DNA from: Pratylenchus scribneri
Lineage: Eukaryota; Nematoda; Chromadorea; Rhabditida; Pratylenchidae
Reading direction: 5' to 3'
NCBI GenBank assembly: GCA_030063045.1
Contig: JAQSEB010000036.1
Span: 310,001 to 374,000, forward strand
DNA: 64,000 nt
Part shown: positions 39,701 through 51,600 of the stretch, piece by piece
Layout of the letters: every line of letters starts with the position of its first letter
Numbering within the stretch: position 1 is the first letter of the stretch
Translations under genes and position numbers: made by a program
Notes under the pieces: generated by a model
What the model was told of the DNA's origin: nothing
Seen by the model: only the letters and a program-made list of their open reading frames with translations
Database searches by the model: none

Positions 39701-41727
39701 GCCTAGTGGAGGCAGTGATTGCGGACATTTGTAATGGACATGGAAAAATGATAATACCCAACAATGAAACTGCTCTGAACAATGGGACAGGGAATGGAAC
39801 GGCAGCGGCAGCAGTCATTGCAAAACCAGTTTGTTATATCTCATAAATTAAATACACAAATAATTCACAAAAAAGGAAAATAAAAATAACAATTTAAAAA
39901 TGGAAATTCCAAAAGGAGCCAATAAATTGTTCTGATACTAGATTTATAAAAATATTAAAAAATTAAATATATTTTTATTTTATTAATTCAATATATAACA
40001 ATTCCTTCCTTTTTATTTAAAAACCATTTTCTCATATTTAATTGCATACTTGAATACAAAACTTACTAATAAGTAACTTCCCAAAATTCATTACTTTTCT
40101 CGCCAGAATTTGCTACCCATAAATTAAATCATATACATTTTTAATATAATATGAATAAACAAATATAATTTAAAAGGTCGAACACACCATATTCAAAAAA
40201 ATATAAATCAAAATTTTAAAATAAATTGAAAACATTTTAATGAGATGTATTAAAATTTCTTATCCAGTATTGCATTTGTGATGCTGGCTGGGAAGGCGAA
40301 TTTTGCGCAGCTGCTATTGGCGGCGGTTCCGTTCTTCCCCTCATTTTATTCCTCATTTTGGCAATACTCTTCCTGTTGCTCACACTTTGGTTTGTCAATA
40401 ATTTTTATAAATATTTTATTTTTAAATGTTTGAAAATTAAACCAAAATATTATTTTTAAGATAACTTTTTTATTTTATTTTTACGAATTTAATTTTTGTC
40501 TTTATGCAAATTTTGTCAGAAACAAAATATTTTACGAATAAAATTCATCAATTCTGCCATTATTTTATAAATTTTTTAATTTAAATAAACTAATGATAAT
40601 TATTATTTTCAAAATTTCCACACAGTTGTTGCCTCTATTTATGCTCCCGGCTGCGATGTTGGCGAAGAAGAAAACAGGAAAGTGAGGATTCACTTTATGG
40701 ACAGGCATTGACCATCCCAAGGGCAAAATTGGATGAGGTAATACTACAAAAAATGTATGAAATTAATTTTAATGGTCAAAAATAAATTTTAAAATGACAA
40801 ATTGAGAAAATTTATTAAATTTTTACTGCATTAAAATCAGGAAAAAATCTTTAAAAAAATATATTTAAAAAGCAAATCTTACATTCCTGATTTTAGCATC
40901 GTCACAAAAATCTATCCTGATAAGTAATTAATATCGTCTAACCATCATTACTCGGGACTTTTATTCAATTAAATCATTTCTTGAAGACTCTATAAATATT
41001 TTGCTTACAATTTATCTGTAGTATGGAATGTCTATAATGGTCCCGCACTACTTAAACAAATTTCATTATTAGGGAAGTTTTTTATCAGGAAAATATTATA
41101 AAAAGGGAATGAAAATTTGAATTAAATTGTAAAAATTAAAATTTTTATCAACAAATTTCTATTTTTCCAATAGGACCTTGGGTCGATGGCCAGCAGTGAA
41201 TACACAATCCGCGAGGAAGTTGAACGCCGAGTGACCACCGAAGTAATTTTGAATTATTTTAGACGGAGAGATTAATGAATTTAAAAAATAAATTATGAAA
41301 TTATTAAATATAAATCATTATTATCCTTTAATAATTTTTTAAGCACAATTTATTTTTAAAATTTGTACAACTTCTCCTTTTCTTATTTTATTCAATTAAA
41401 ATCAAGCAATAATAAATAAGATTTTTTAATCAAAATATTTATGGGTTTCATTTTTCATTTACTTGATATTTTCTTGGAATATGATTTAATAAAAATATTT
41501 AAAATTTTTTAGCTATTAAATAAATTACTAATTCTTCCCTCTTATTAAAAAAGGTGACCCGAATGGAGGAGGAATTAGTGGATGGTGAGGCGGTTTACGA
41601 GGAGCACAGTGGAGATCGGCACCAAGCCGTGAATCAAAGTGCTTCCGGCGAATTTTATTCATCATCCGCAGCCGGCAGCGGTGGCGGACATGGAGGCACG
41701 GCAGTTGGCCATTTGCATGCTCATTAA
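24792..41727 (+). CDS. mup-4: MUP-4-like EGF/vWA/SEA transmembrane protein
   Basis: Thirty-eight exons hold one frame for 5418 nt (1805 aa). Exon ends: 24792-24915, 25220-25284, 25558-25701, 26095-26212, 26329-26527, 27111-27270, 27535-27615, 27742-27862, 28272-28418, 28754-28857, 29156-29350, 29617-29735, 30025-30143, 30452-30569, 31036-31215, 31552-31657, 32086-32236, 32307-32498, 32968-33191, 33591-33691, 33844-33948, 34142-34436, 34873-35088, 35373-35451, 35780-35901, 36235-36349, 36478-36620, 36837-36991, 37247-37393, 37552-37645, 37725-37895, 38311-38457, 38849-39036, 39633-39828, 40268-40389, 40626-40737, 41174-41242, 41554-41727. Order: signal peptide (about 15-38), eight EGF modules, a vWA domain (about 446-640) with MIDAS DGSGS at 453, about twelve EGFs, a SEA domain (about 1317-1430), four EGFs, a membrane segment (about 1668-1690) and a 110-residue tail ending HLHAH. 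Many EGFs begin NEC and carry CxDxxxGYxC, as calcium-binding types do. C. elegans MUP-4 anchors epidermis to cuticle at fibrous organelles. MUA-3 is the alternative, but it is much longer and has LDLa repeats, absent here. Confidence 0.85.
29156..31130 (+). other. vWA (integrin I-like) domain region of MUP-4
   Basis: Exons 11 to 15 of the mup-4-like gene encode the vWA domain. KTDLIFLIDGSGSIGSQVF carries the metal-ion-dependent adhesion site DxSxS. VGLIQYSDQIRHEF is the next strand, LTGLTRTGAAI holds the MIDAS threonine loop, and VAVVITDGRSQ gives the later aspartate, followed by FAIGVTD. All main metal-binding positions are present, so the domain should bind a divalent cation and an extracellular ligand. 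Confidence 0.85.
35089..35372 (+). other. GC-AG intron 23 of mup-4
   Basis: The exon ends ATGACAAG and the intron begins GCAAGT instead of GTAAGT. Only this boundary keeps phase 0 into the next exon (EDGYYCTCKPGF) after TTATTATAG. Using the nearest GT would shift the frame. The flanking consensus AAG|GCAAGT is that of genuine GC donors. Confidence 0.75.
36837..37830 (+). other. SEA domain region of MUP-4
   Basis: Exons 28 to 31 encode LKFRVVMVGEKPLKFSGTDF, a helical EEFAKEFNKYLGKAV stretch, SWGDGILVDFSVGT, and ELFTQLMQSIRKT. This matches the alternating strand-helix pattern of SEA domains. The usual GSVVV autocleavage site is replaced by DGILV, so cleavage is uncertain. Only one SEA domain is evident. 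Confidence 0.65.
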
Positions 41728-41913
41728 TTGGTGGGTTTTAAGGAAAATTTTTGGGATAAATCATAAAATAATGGAGAAAATTAGAAAAGAAATATTAGGA
41801 CAAAACTAAATAAAAAATAAAATGGGTAATTTTAACAGGTAGAAATTACCAAAAATTATTAGTATCCATAATAAATAATAATTTTTATATGATTTGATTT
41901 TTCTTGGGAATAA
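41728..41913 (+). other. 3' flank of mup-4
   Basis: Directly after the stop codon lies AT-rich DNA with AATAAAA-type polyadenylation signals near 41811-41822. The UTR probably ends within about 120 bases of the stop, before the GC-rich inverted-repeat element. Confidence 0.4.
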
Positions 41914-42229
41914 AGCCCTGGCTACAGTCGATCGCGCTCGCGCTCGGGGTCTGAGCTTGAGAACCCCGAGCGACTGTAGCCACTCGACTCCGAGCGTGAG
42001 CGATTCTTCGATCGCGGTCGGCGCTCGGGTCTGTTCGAGCGAAAACCCCGAACGACTGTAGCCACCCAATCAGCGCGAGCGCCAACCCCGAGCTCCGAGC
42101 GCGGGCTCCGAGCACGAGCGACTGTAGCCACCTATTTCGAGCGCCGAACGCGATCGAAAATGGGCCCTCTCATTTTCTAGTTTTCTTTTCAAACTCCGAG
42201 CGCAAGCGCGAGCGACTGTAGCCAGGGCT
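41914..42229. mobile_element. GC-rich inverted-repeat element (MITE, possibly PIF/Harbinger-type)
   Basis: A 316 bp island of high GC in an AT-rich setting. It begins AGCCCTGGCTACAGTCG and ends with the exact complement CGACTGTAGCCAGGGCT; imperfect pairing extends further inward to about 37 bases. TAA flanks both ends (41911-41913 and 42230-42232), as expected for a 3-base TWA target duplication. Internally CGACTGTAGCCAC is repeated and CGAGCGC-type units are scattered. It has no real coding potential and lies 186 bases downstream of the mup-4 stop. Confidence 0.75.
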
Positions 42230-43089
42230 TAAGAGAATTTTGGAAGAAATTCTTTGAAACATACTTTTGTATTAAATAAATTTAGATAATTTTGGTTAAT
42301 TTTATGAAAAATTTTAATTGTCATATTTTACAATAAATTTTTCGTATAATAATTTTTCATGAAAATATTTTATAATTTTGCATTTTTATATTACATCCCA
42401 TCAAGTTTTTTCAAAATTTTTTCATATAATTTAGTCTTTTTAAGAAGATAATAAAAATCATATCATCTACTCTGGCTGCACCTCAAATTTTTAATAAATA
42501 AAATAAAAATTAATTATTAAAATTTTATAAAAAAATGAGATTGAATGAAAATCATTGAAATAAAATTCAGGATATTTGCGATGAATAACACAAATTGGAA
42601 GAAAATTGGACAACATTAAATGGATTTAAAGAATGATGATTATTAATAATTTTTTTTTCTCAAAAATATAATAAATTCACAAATTTATTATTAAATTTAA
42701 TTTTTTCTTAACAAATCAAATCAAATTTCTACCCAAAAATTTATTCATATTAATTCATTTCCCTTTTCCATATTTTGCTCATTTTATACAAAAATGCTTC
42801 AATAAAATTTTTCCTTCATTTAAAACGCCCATTTTCTTTAAAAAAAACTGCCTTCAACTTTTTTCTGCATTATTATTTTGTTAAATAAAATTTTGATTTT
42901 TTTGTGCCAAATTTTTTCAGCAGATAAAGTATTTTAAAATATAGTTGTAATTTGATCATTTTTTTACAACATTTTCCCCAAAATATTTGAAGTAAAAATT
43001 GGATTAAAAATTGCACAATTACAATTGTATTATGGGATCTGAGAAAAATGAGGGTAACAATTTTTATAAATGAATTTTTGTACTGTTAG

Positions 43090-43520
43090 ACGGCACCTTT
43101 TTGTTTTGTTGGGTTTTCTTATTTGAACAGTACCCAAATACACAACAAAATGATTGTTGAGTGGTTGGTTTTTTATTCCGCACAAATATTAAGTTATTAA
43201 TTGAATGGGTAGCCAGAAGCATTTACAATAAGAATTAGAGGCGTCAATAGAAATATAAACAAGCTACATACGAATTTAACGCAATGGCAAAATATCTTTC
43301 CAGTCAATCTAGTTATAATTTTACTAGGAAAATATCGAAATTCCACAAATTTTAATCTATAGCTTATATAATTTAATTTTTTTGATTTTAAAAAATTTAT
43401 ATCGGTGCGTCGAAGGGGTTTTTTATTTGAAACGAATTTTTTGAAGAAATATATTTTATTCTTTAATATAATTATTTATGAGATGTAAATTATTTATTAA
43501 ACAATCGCTGTAATTTCTTC
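43090..43520. repeat. dispersed repeat, copy 2 (downstream of mup-4)
   Basis: Same orientation as 23130-23600, with the same series of shared blocks. The pair brackets the whole mup-4-like gene at about 1.5 kb on each side. Noncoding. Confidence 0.5.
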
Positions 43521-43540
43521 TTATTAAAAAATATAATCAT

Positions 43541-43689
43541 CACTCAAAAGCAATTAATATTTCGGCCATCTGCTTTTCAAACAATGATATAATTCAATTG
43601 GAATTGGCCCAATATTTGGGTTTATGCGTTGTATTCGCATTCTTTGTTATTGTTTTCATCCGAAAATCCAATTGCTTTGTTTTTGAGTG
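43541..43689. mobile_element. short inverted-repeat element
   Basis: CACTCAAAAGCAATT at 43541 faces AATTGCTTTGTTTTTGAGTG ending at 43689, an inverted pair with a small insertion in one arm. The interior of about 110 bp is unremarkable. MITE-like size. Confidence 0.4.
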
Positions 43690-44203
43690 AAGAAGGAATT
43701 CTAAATTGTAATCACGACGAAAACCGCCTTTGGTCAATTGACGGCAATTAATGAACGCTAAAATGGGATTAATAGATTTGCTGACTCATTTTTTTTGTAA
43801 ATTTATCAATTTTTTTCTTTTTTTAGACCAGAAACCAAAGCAACAATTTTCGTAATTTTTTTTTTGAGAAAATTATGAATTTGATGACTAAAATTAGTAA
43901 TTTTCATTTTTTGTCAGTTTTTTATCCAATCAATTTGAAATCAACCTTCTTGAACTTTATCCCATTAGTAAAAATATTTAAACTGACTTCTAACTATGAA
44001 TTATTCAATGGGCAATTTTTTCATATATTCGAAATTCATTTTGGGTTGGAAAATTTTTTTTAAATTTATGAAACTTACAAGTTTTTTTCGAATTGATGTC
44101 TATGCTTAATTTTCTCCAAAGTCCAAATCATTGTGTCTCAACGTAGCCTTAAAACTGGCTCTTTTATGAGTTAGGTAACAAAATTAAGAGCATCTTTATA
44201 TTT

Positions 44204-44590
44204 GGGTACGCGACGGTTAGTGGCCGACCTCTAAGTGGTGGAGCAGTTTTTGCTTTATAATAACACATCTTAATCTAAAAATGCGTTTATATTCATTTGA
44301 TAGAGTCAATGGATTATCTATCGAATGATATAAAAATCATTTTATAATATTTTAAAAAGAAAAATTTATGATGTTTTGAATAAAAGTGGGCAAAATAGTG
44401 TCAAATTTGAAGGTTTTTGAATTTTAAAAAATGTAAAAATATGTTTTAAAATTTGATTATTTATGTACTGATAGAGAGTTTTTTGCTCTATTTAATGATA
44501 TATAAAACATTCTAAACCATTCGTTAGGCGCTTATCTATTAACATTCGTCACTAAATGGCCGCGCCACTAACCGTCCCATTCCGTTATAT
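44204..44590. mobile_element. inverted-repeat element of about 390 bp
   Basis: GACGGTTAGTGGC at 44212 is the exact complement of GCCACTAACCGTC ending at about 44575, with further partial pairing inward (CTAAGTGG against CACTAAATGG). The interior is AT-rich and noncoding. Probably a nonautonomous DNA element. Confidence 0.5.
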
Positions 44591-45504
44591 TTTGCAAATT
44601 GTGGACTTAAACTTTACATAAATTCCCAAAATTTTATAGCCCATTTGCATTTTGTCTTTAGCCGATTATATTGAAAAAAAGGTAAGCAAAGTGGGCGAGA
44701 ATGGCTGAAAACTGTGGCCACATGTCAATGCCAATGATAAACAATATAGTTTGCTTTCCTCTATCGCACTACTCTATTCATTTCGCAAAATTTTTGTTCT
44801 TTATCTTCCACATCCGTTTTGAACCGATTGTTTGAACTTGAATCCATTTACTTGCTCACTTCCTTATTTCTCTGCTGAACTCTTTTGGGCAGTTTGACAT
44901 TTTTTTATGCTTGTTTAATTTCGATATTCATTTTATTAATAAACATTTATTGCAAAAAATGGCAAATAGGATTGGAAAATGAACAAAATTTTATATGCAA
45001 AAAATGGGAATTAATGAGATTAAATTAAATTACTTCAAAGAATTATTAAATTAAATATTCATTGTCATTTGTATATTTGTTAAAAAATATTACAAGAGAA
45101 TTTTAATAAGGATATAATAAATTAAAAAAAATTATTGGGCAAATTTAATTTAGATTCATTCAATAAAAATTTAACAAATTCTGGCAGCGGATTTTTTCGA
45201 TTAGTCTCAAATTTGAACAAAGAAAAAAATTTAACAAAAATATAGAATGGAAAATTTTTAAGGAAAATTTTGAATTGAATTACTTGCAAAAATGGATTTT
45301 TTCCGAATTGAAATTTTATGACAAGTCACAATACAAATTAAATAAATATTTGGCTTTTTTGCGAAAAATATATTAATAATATTATATATTTATTATAAAT
45401 AAAATTGAGATATCCATAATTTTTCTGGGCTTTAATTAAATAACAAATTTTGTCAGAATGAGATGAAAATTGACAGTTATATGTAATCGAATATGGAGAG
45501 TTTA

Positions 45505-45660
45505 AAAATGATATTGATTTTTCGATCCGCGCAAGGAACGGTTTACAAACCAGTTTAAAATTGTAAATTTTATTCATCAATAAAATTGGGTTTAGAGTTT
45601 TTTGAGGACGGAGAATTCGATTTTAATAATAATTTTGTGATTCGGTCAAAACCTGTTTAA
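45505..45660 (-). repeat. flanking inverted repeat, left copy
   Basis: Reverse complement of this segment reads AAACAGGTTTTGACC, then about 75 less conserved bases, then AAACTGGTTTGTAAACCGTT and TGCGCG. The same series in the same spacing appears on the plus strand at 51965-52105. Confidence 0.55.
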
Positions 45661-48600
45661 AAAAAGCAATATGGAGGTCAAAATGGATGGGGAAGAGATG
45701 GGAAATGGGAAGAAGGTCAAAGGAGAAGATACCTTATGAACGACTGGCCAGAAGCCCCGGATTGGGCAGGATTATGCAGGATATAAAAGGATAAAGCCGG
45801 AATAAATTACAATGATTCAAAATTAAGCTAAAGTCAGTAAAATCTCGAAGGGATTCTCACCAAGTAGTACAAATAAATTATAAGTCGGGGAAACCCCCAG
45901 CTAGCCCCGCATATATATTAAATATTTTTTATATTAGATCATTCAGACTTTTTTAAATATAATTTTATTTATATTTTTAAATTATAATTTATAAATTTTA
46001 ATTTTATAAATTGTTTTTATTTTATTTTTTCTATAAATTAAATTTAATTTCGTTTTTTTATAAATAGAAAAATTATAAAATTAAATGATCGTAATTCTCT
46101 ACTACATATCGCAATGGTTGCTTTCAATTTCCCGGTCAGTATTCTTATTAAATATATAAAGTGATTTTTCATTACAATTAATTAATTTAATTATCTTTTA
46201 ATTTCGTAAACTTTCAATGATGAATGCCTGGGCAAGCGTCAAATTTCGGACTCGGGGAAAACTGGCAATCAAATTCAAAGGTAAAAATCCATTCACGTCC
46301 ATATTTACAATTATTAATCATATCAATTTTACATAAATAGTCAAAAATAGATTTAAAATTTTTTTACAATTTTATTCCATTTTTCTTTATTTATTTTGAT
46401 TCTCTATTATTATGATTTAAATGCAATTATGATTTATTTTCAAATGTTAATTTTATTTTATTTAATTATTCTATTATTTCAGATGTCTTTTATTTTTTAT
46501 TTAAACTCTTCATTAGTTTTTAAAGGAATAATTATTTTATTATTTCATTATAATAAAAATTTCATATTTCAAAATTTATATTTAATTAATTTAATTTTTT
46601 TGCATCACAAATTAAATTTAATTTCATTTTTTGATAAAAATACAAATTTATAAAATTAATTGTGGCTACGATGTTTATTATCGTGCAGATTCTTCTTATG
46701 CAGCCAACAACGAATCATAGCTTGAGATTCTTATAATATATTTTTTAAATTTTTCACTAAATTAAATAATTTTGTCTATTTATAATATTACTAATTTTGT
46801 CTATATTAATTGTTAATAATGGATTTAAAATTTTTATCAATTTTAATCCTTTATTATATGTATTTTCATTCTTTATTCTTATTATTTTAATCCCATTTTG
46901 CCTTCTTTTCAAATTTCTGAATATTTTAAAATAATCAATTTTTAAATTTATTTTATATGTCATTCAATTTTATCTTTTTTTTTTAAAGTTATATAGTTTA
47001 AAATTAAATTGTTCATTAAATATTTTTCGGGGTAATAATTTTATTTTTTTTATTATATAGAAATTCATAGGTAATTAAATTCATATTTGAAAATTTATTT
47101 ATAAATCATTTTTTTTTGTTTTTTATATAGAAATTTAATTTAATTTCTTTTTTTAGATGACGATATCGATCGATTTTACCGAATTTGCTATAATTCTCGC
47201 TTGAACTTTTCGCTTTAATTAATTTTTCACTACAAAATTTTTTTTTAAATTTCTAATTTTAATAATAATATTTATAAACATAAATTGTAAGGAATGGTTT
47301 TAAAATTTTTACAACTTTAGTCCATTATTATATTTAAAAAGTAATTTAAATTTTATCATATATAAATTCATAGCAGAATAAATTAATTTTAATTTTATAA
47401 TATTATTGATTGAATTTTTTCAATTTTATTCCATCATTATATTTATTTTCATCTTTATTATTATAATTTTGCTTGTGCGTTCCTTCCGTCTCGCTCGATT
47501 CGATTGCGCAATGGCTCTTCGGCCTTTTCTGCGCATCTTTCGGCCTATTCTCTTTTTATTTTTTATATAATTAATATTTAATTATTTTGTTATTTTTAAT
47601 TTATAATTATTAATAATATTATATTTAAATAGTAAAGATGAATTTTAAAAAAATATTTTTAAAATTTGAATCCATTATTAAATTTATTTTCATAATTTAT
47701 TCTTATTATTTTAATGCAAATATTTCAAATTATTCTTTTATTTTAATTAATTCTAATATTTCAACATCATTAAATTTATAAATAAATTTGCAATACAACA
47801 TTTTATTCAAGTATATAATTTTATCAATATATTAAATTATAATATTTTTCAATTAAAATCCTTCATTTGTTTTTTGGGATATAATTATTTTATTATATTA
47901 TTTATATAAAAATTCATTCATATTAAAAATTATATATGAAAATTTATTTAAAAATAATTTATTTATTTGCAATTTTCTACTTTTATAAAATAAATTATCC
48001 ATCGATTGTTTTATAGCGCGCTTTAGATCACGTTAAATGTTATTTTTATTATATATAAATTTTTTTCAAAAATTAATAATTTTAATTATTATTCATTAAT
48101 CATATTTATTTATCTTATTAAATAATTAATAATGAATTTAAAAATTTTTTTAAAATTTTTATTCCATTATTAAATTTATTTTTTTTAATGCAATTATGCT
48201 CTTTTCAAATGTTAATTTTATATAAATAAAATTTTGAAATGTGAAAATGTCGAAAGCATCTTTATATATATAATTTTTCGATATTTTAAATTATATTCAA
48301 TTTTTAAATTAATTTACTGCACTTTTTTGTTCATTTTTATCAAAATATTAAGTAGCAATATTTTTAATTTAATTTTTATTAGTTTTAAAATGTAATAAAT
48401 TTATTTTTTCATTTTCATAAAAATTTATATATTATTTTATTTTTATTTTTTATTAATAAATATTTTTACAGTAAAAATTAATTTTGATTTTTCATCTTTT
48501 ATAATATTTATAAATTTATAGATATCCCGTTCATGTTACCGTCGCCGTAACTGATTTTCCCTTTCCAATTGTTCTTCACGTTGCCGTTGAAATTCCAGAT

Positions 48601-51600
48601 TTAAACATATATTTGCAAATTTATTTATAATAATTAATATTATATAATTTTATATATTTTCTTTTTTTTTTGTAATAAAAGTTTATTTTATTTTTTTCAT
48701 CCTTCATAAAATAAATAATTTATAAAATTTATGATTCGTCGACCAATTACCTCATTAATGCAACGCAGTTCTCTTCACTGTTAATTTCTATATAAATATA
48801 TTTATTTAATAATTTATCAATACAATTAAATAATTTAATTTTTTTGTTAATTTATAATAATTAATCAAATTATTTATCAATATAAATTGTTAAGATGAAT
48901 TTAAATTTTTTACAATTTTAATCCATTTCTTTATTTATTTTCATCCTTTATTATTATGATTTTATTACAATTAAACTTTTTTCAAATCTTTATTTTATTT
49001 AATAATCCTAATATTTCAAATATATTACATTTAAATTACAGATTTGTTATTAGGTGAAATATTTTTATCTTTCATTTCATAAAAATTCATTGACATTTAA
49101 ATTTATATATGAAAATTTGTTTAAAATAATTATTTTTTTAGTATTATAAATTAATTTTAATTTTCTATTTTTAATAAAATATAAAATTTTGAAGTTAAAC
49201 GACTTAATCACTCTGCTGTTCCTGAAGTAATTTTTCGTTTTCCCTTTCCCGGCGTCTCAATTCTTTCATTTTTAAATTTTTATTTGAAAATTTAGTAAAA
49301 ATTAATTTATTTGTTTTTACAATAAAAAATTAATTTTTTTTCTACTTTTATAAAATAAATAAATAAATTATCCGTAATTTATAAATTAAAATACTTCATA
49401 TTATTCAATTATTCAATTTTATCAATATATTAGAGAGTAATATTTTTTAATTTAAATTCTTCAATAATTTTTAGGGCTATAATTATTTTATTTTCAAATT
49501 TACATAGAATTCATAAATAATAAATTTATTTTGAAAATTTATTTAAAATTTTTTTTTGTTTTATTCGTCCCGTTGCCGATGGCGAAATTAGTTCGGTCGA
49601 TTGCGAATCTTTCGCTCGCTCAATTAATCCGAATCCTAGTTATATAGTAATTAATTTTCCATAAATTTATAATTATTACACATTTATTCCATTATTATAT
49701 TTATTTTCATTCTCTATTCTTATGAATTCAATGCATTTATGCTTGCTTTCTTTTCAAATGTCAAATTTATTTTATTTATTAATTCTAATATTTCAGATGT
49801 CCTCAATTTTTTATTTAAATTTTTCTCACGTTTTTAAAAGATATAATTATTTTAATATTTCATTTACATAAAAATTCAGTTATATTTAAATTTATATTTG
49901 CAAACTTATTTAAAAATAATTTATTTTTTTTTAATTTTTTACATTACAAATTATAATTTAAATTTCATCTTTTATAAAATAGAAGATTAAAAAAATTATT
50001 TTATTCTTTTTTTAAGAGTAATTATTTTATTTTTTTTATTTTCGTAAAAATTCATAATTTTCGCGTTCCCGTTGCCGTTCCAACTGAGGTTGCTTTTCCT
50101 CATTTTAAGACTCATAATTTCGTTCCTGCGTTTCATCTCTTTCGGAGTATATATTAATTTTTTAAAATTAATTTGCTACATATTATTGTTCAATTTTATC
50201 AAAAATTTTTAATTTAAATTTTTCATTCGTTTTTAAAAGGTAACAAATTTATTTTTTTCATTTTCATAAAAATTTATATATTATTTTATATTTATTTGAA
50301 AATTTATTAATAAATATTTTTTTCAGTAAAAATTAATTTTAATTTTTCATCTTTTCTAATATTAATAAATTTATAAATGTCCCGTTCATATTGCCGTCGC
50401 CATTGCTGCTTGCGAAGTAATTCTTCGTTTTCCCTTTCCAATTGTTCTTCGCGTTGCCGTTGAAGTTCCAGATTTAAACATATATTTGAAAATTTATTTA
50501 TAATAATTAATATTATATAATTTTATTTTTTTTTTGTTTTTTGTAATAAAAGTTTATTTTATTTTTTTCATACTTCATAAAATAAATAATTTATAGAATT
50601 AAAAATTCGTCGACCTAACTGCTCAATAGCAGACTCAGTTCTCTCTCATTGTTAGTTTTTTTAAATGTATTTATTATTTAATTTTTTTAATTACAATTAA
50701 ATAATTTTTTTTTATTTTTTAATTTATAATCATCAATCATATAATTTATCTGCTATATAAATAAAGAATAGTTTTAAAATTATTTTACAATTTCCATCCA
50801 TTATAATTTTTATTTCCATTCCTTTTTTTATTATTTTAATGCAATTATGCTTCCTTTTCAAATTTTTATTTTTTTTTTATTATCTGAATATTTCAAAAAT
50901 GTATTTTTTTTAAATTAATTGCTTCTATTATTCAATTATATTCAATTTTATCATCAATATATATTATATATTATTTTAAATTCTTCATAAGTTTTTAGGG
51001 GTGTAATTATTTTTTTATGATATTTACATAAAGATTTATTAATATTTAAATTTTTATTTGAAAATTTATTTATAATTTTTTGTTTTTGCAATACAAATTA
51101 ATTTAGATTTCATCTTTTATAAAATTGATAATTTATAAAATTAAATGACCCGATGTCATTTTTTATAAACTCTCCAGAACTCACGCAAAATTCTTTTATA
51201 TATATAATTATTAATAAATTTTTCATTAATTATTACAATTAAATAATTAGGATTAAAAATTTTTTAAAATTTTTAATACATTACATTCTTTATCTTGATG
51301 TTTTAAAATTATTATGCCTTCTTTTTCAATTTTTTTTCCATTTAATAATTATCCGAATTTTTATTTTGCACTCTAATTATATATTAATTAATAATTTTTC
51401 ATAAGAATTAACCAATTTCATAATTTAAATTTTTAAGATTTTAATCCATTATTACATTTATCTTCTCATTCTTTATTTTTGTGATTTTAATGCCATTATG
51501 TTTTTTTTTCTTAAAAAATAATTATCCGAATTTCTTTAAGGTATTCGATTGTTAAATTATTATGCAATATATTATCCAATTATTCAATTTTTTTTGATAT

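Larger units (their letters stand above)
25797..41446. repeat. recurrent intronic motif ACYCATAAA / TTTATGRGT
   Basis: Exact sense copies in mup-4 introns: 25797, 26001, 26852, 29866, 31323, 31782, 33704, 35198, 35570, 36694, 37080 and 40115. Exact antisense copies (TTTATGRGT): 32626, 33366, 34580, 38200 and 41438. One-base variants occur near 26656, 27408, 28143, 29511, 30733, 36025 and 39504. More than 20 of the 37 introns carry at least one, usually exactly one, and introns shorter than about 200 bases mostly lack it. I saw none in the exons. The motif usually sits between an A-rich and a T-rich stretch. Confidence 0.6.
42233..45500. other. intergenic region with several small repeats
   Basis: No gene recognised. 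It contains a dispersed repeat copy (43090-43520), two small inverted-repeat elements (43541-43689 and 44204-44590), and a slightly GC-richer stretch near 44640-44900 with no sustained open frame. Confidence 0.45.

Noticed and set aside
41806..42131. Three overlapping minus-strand frames in the GC-rich island
   Set aside because: They lie inside the inverted-repeat element and are open only because the DNA is GC-rich; the peptides are repetitive Arg/Ala/Ser.
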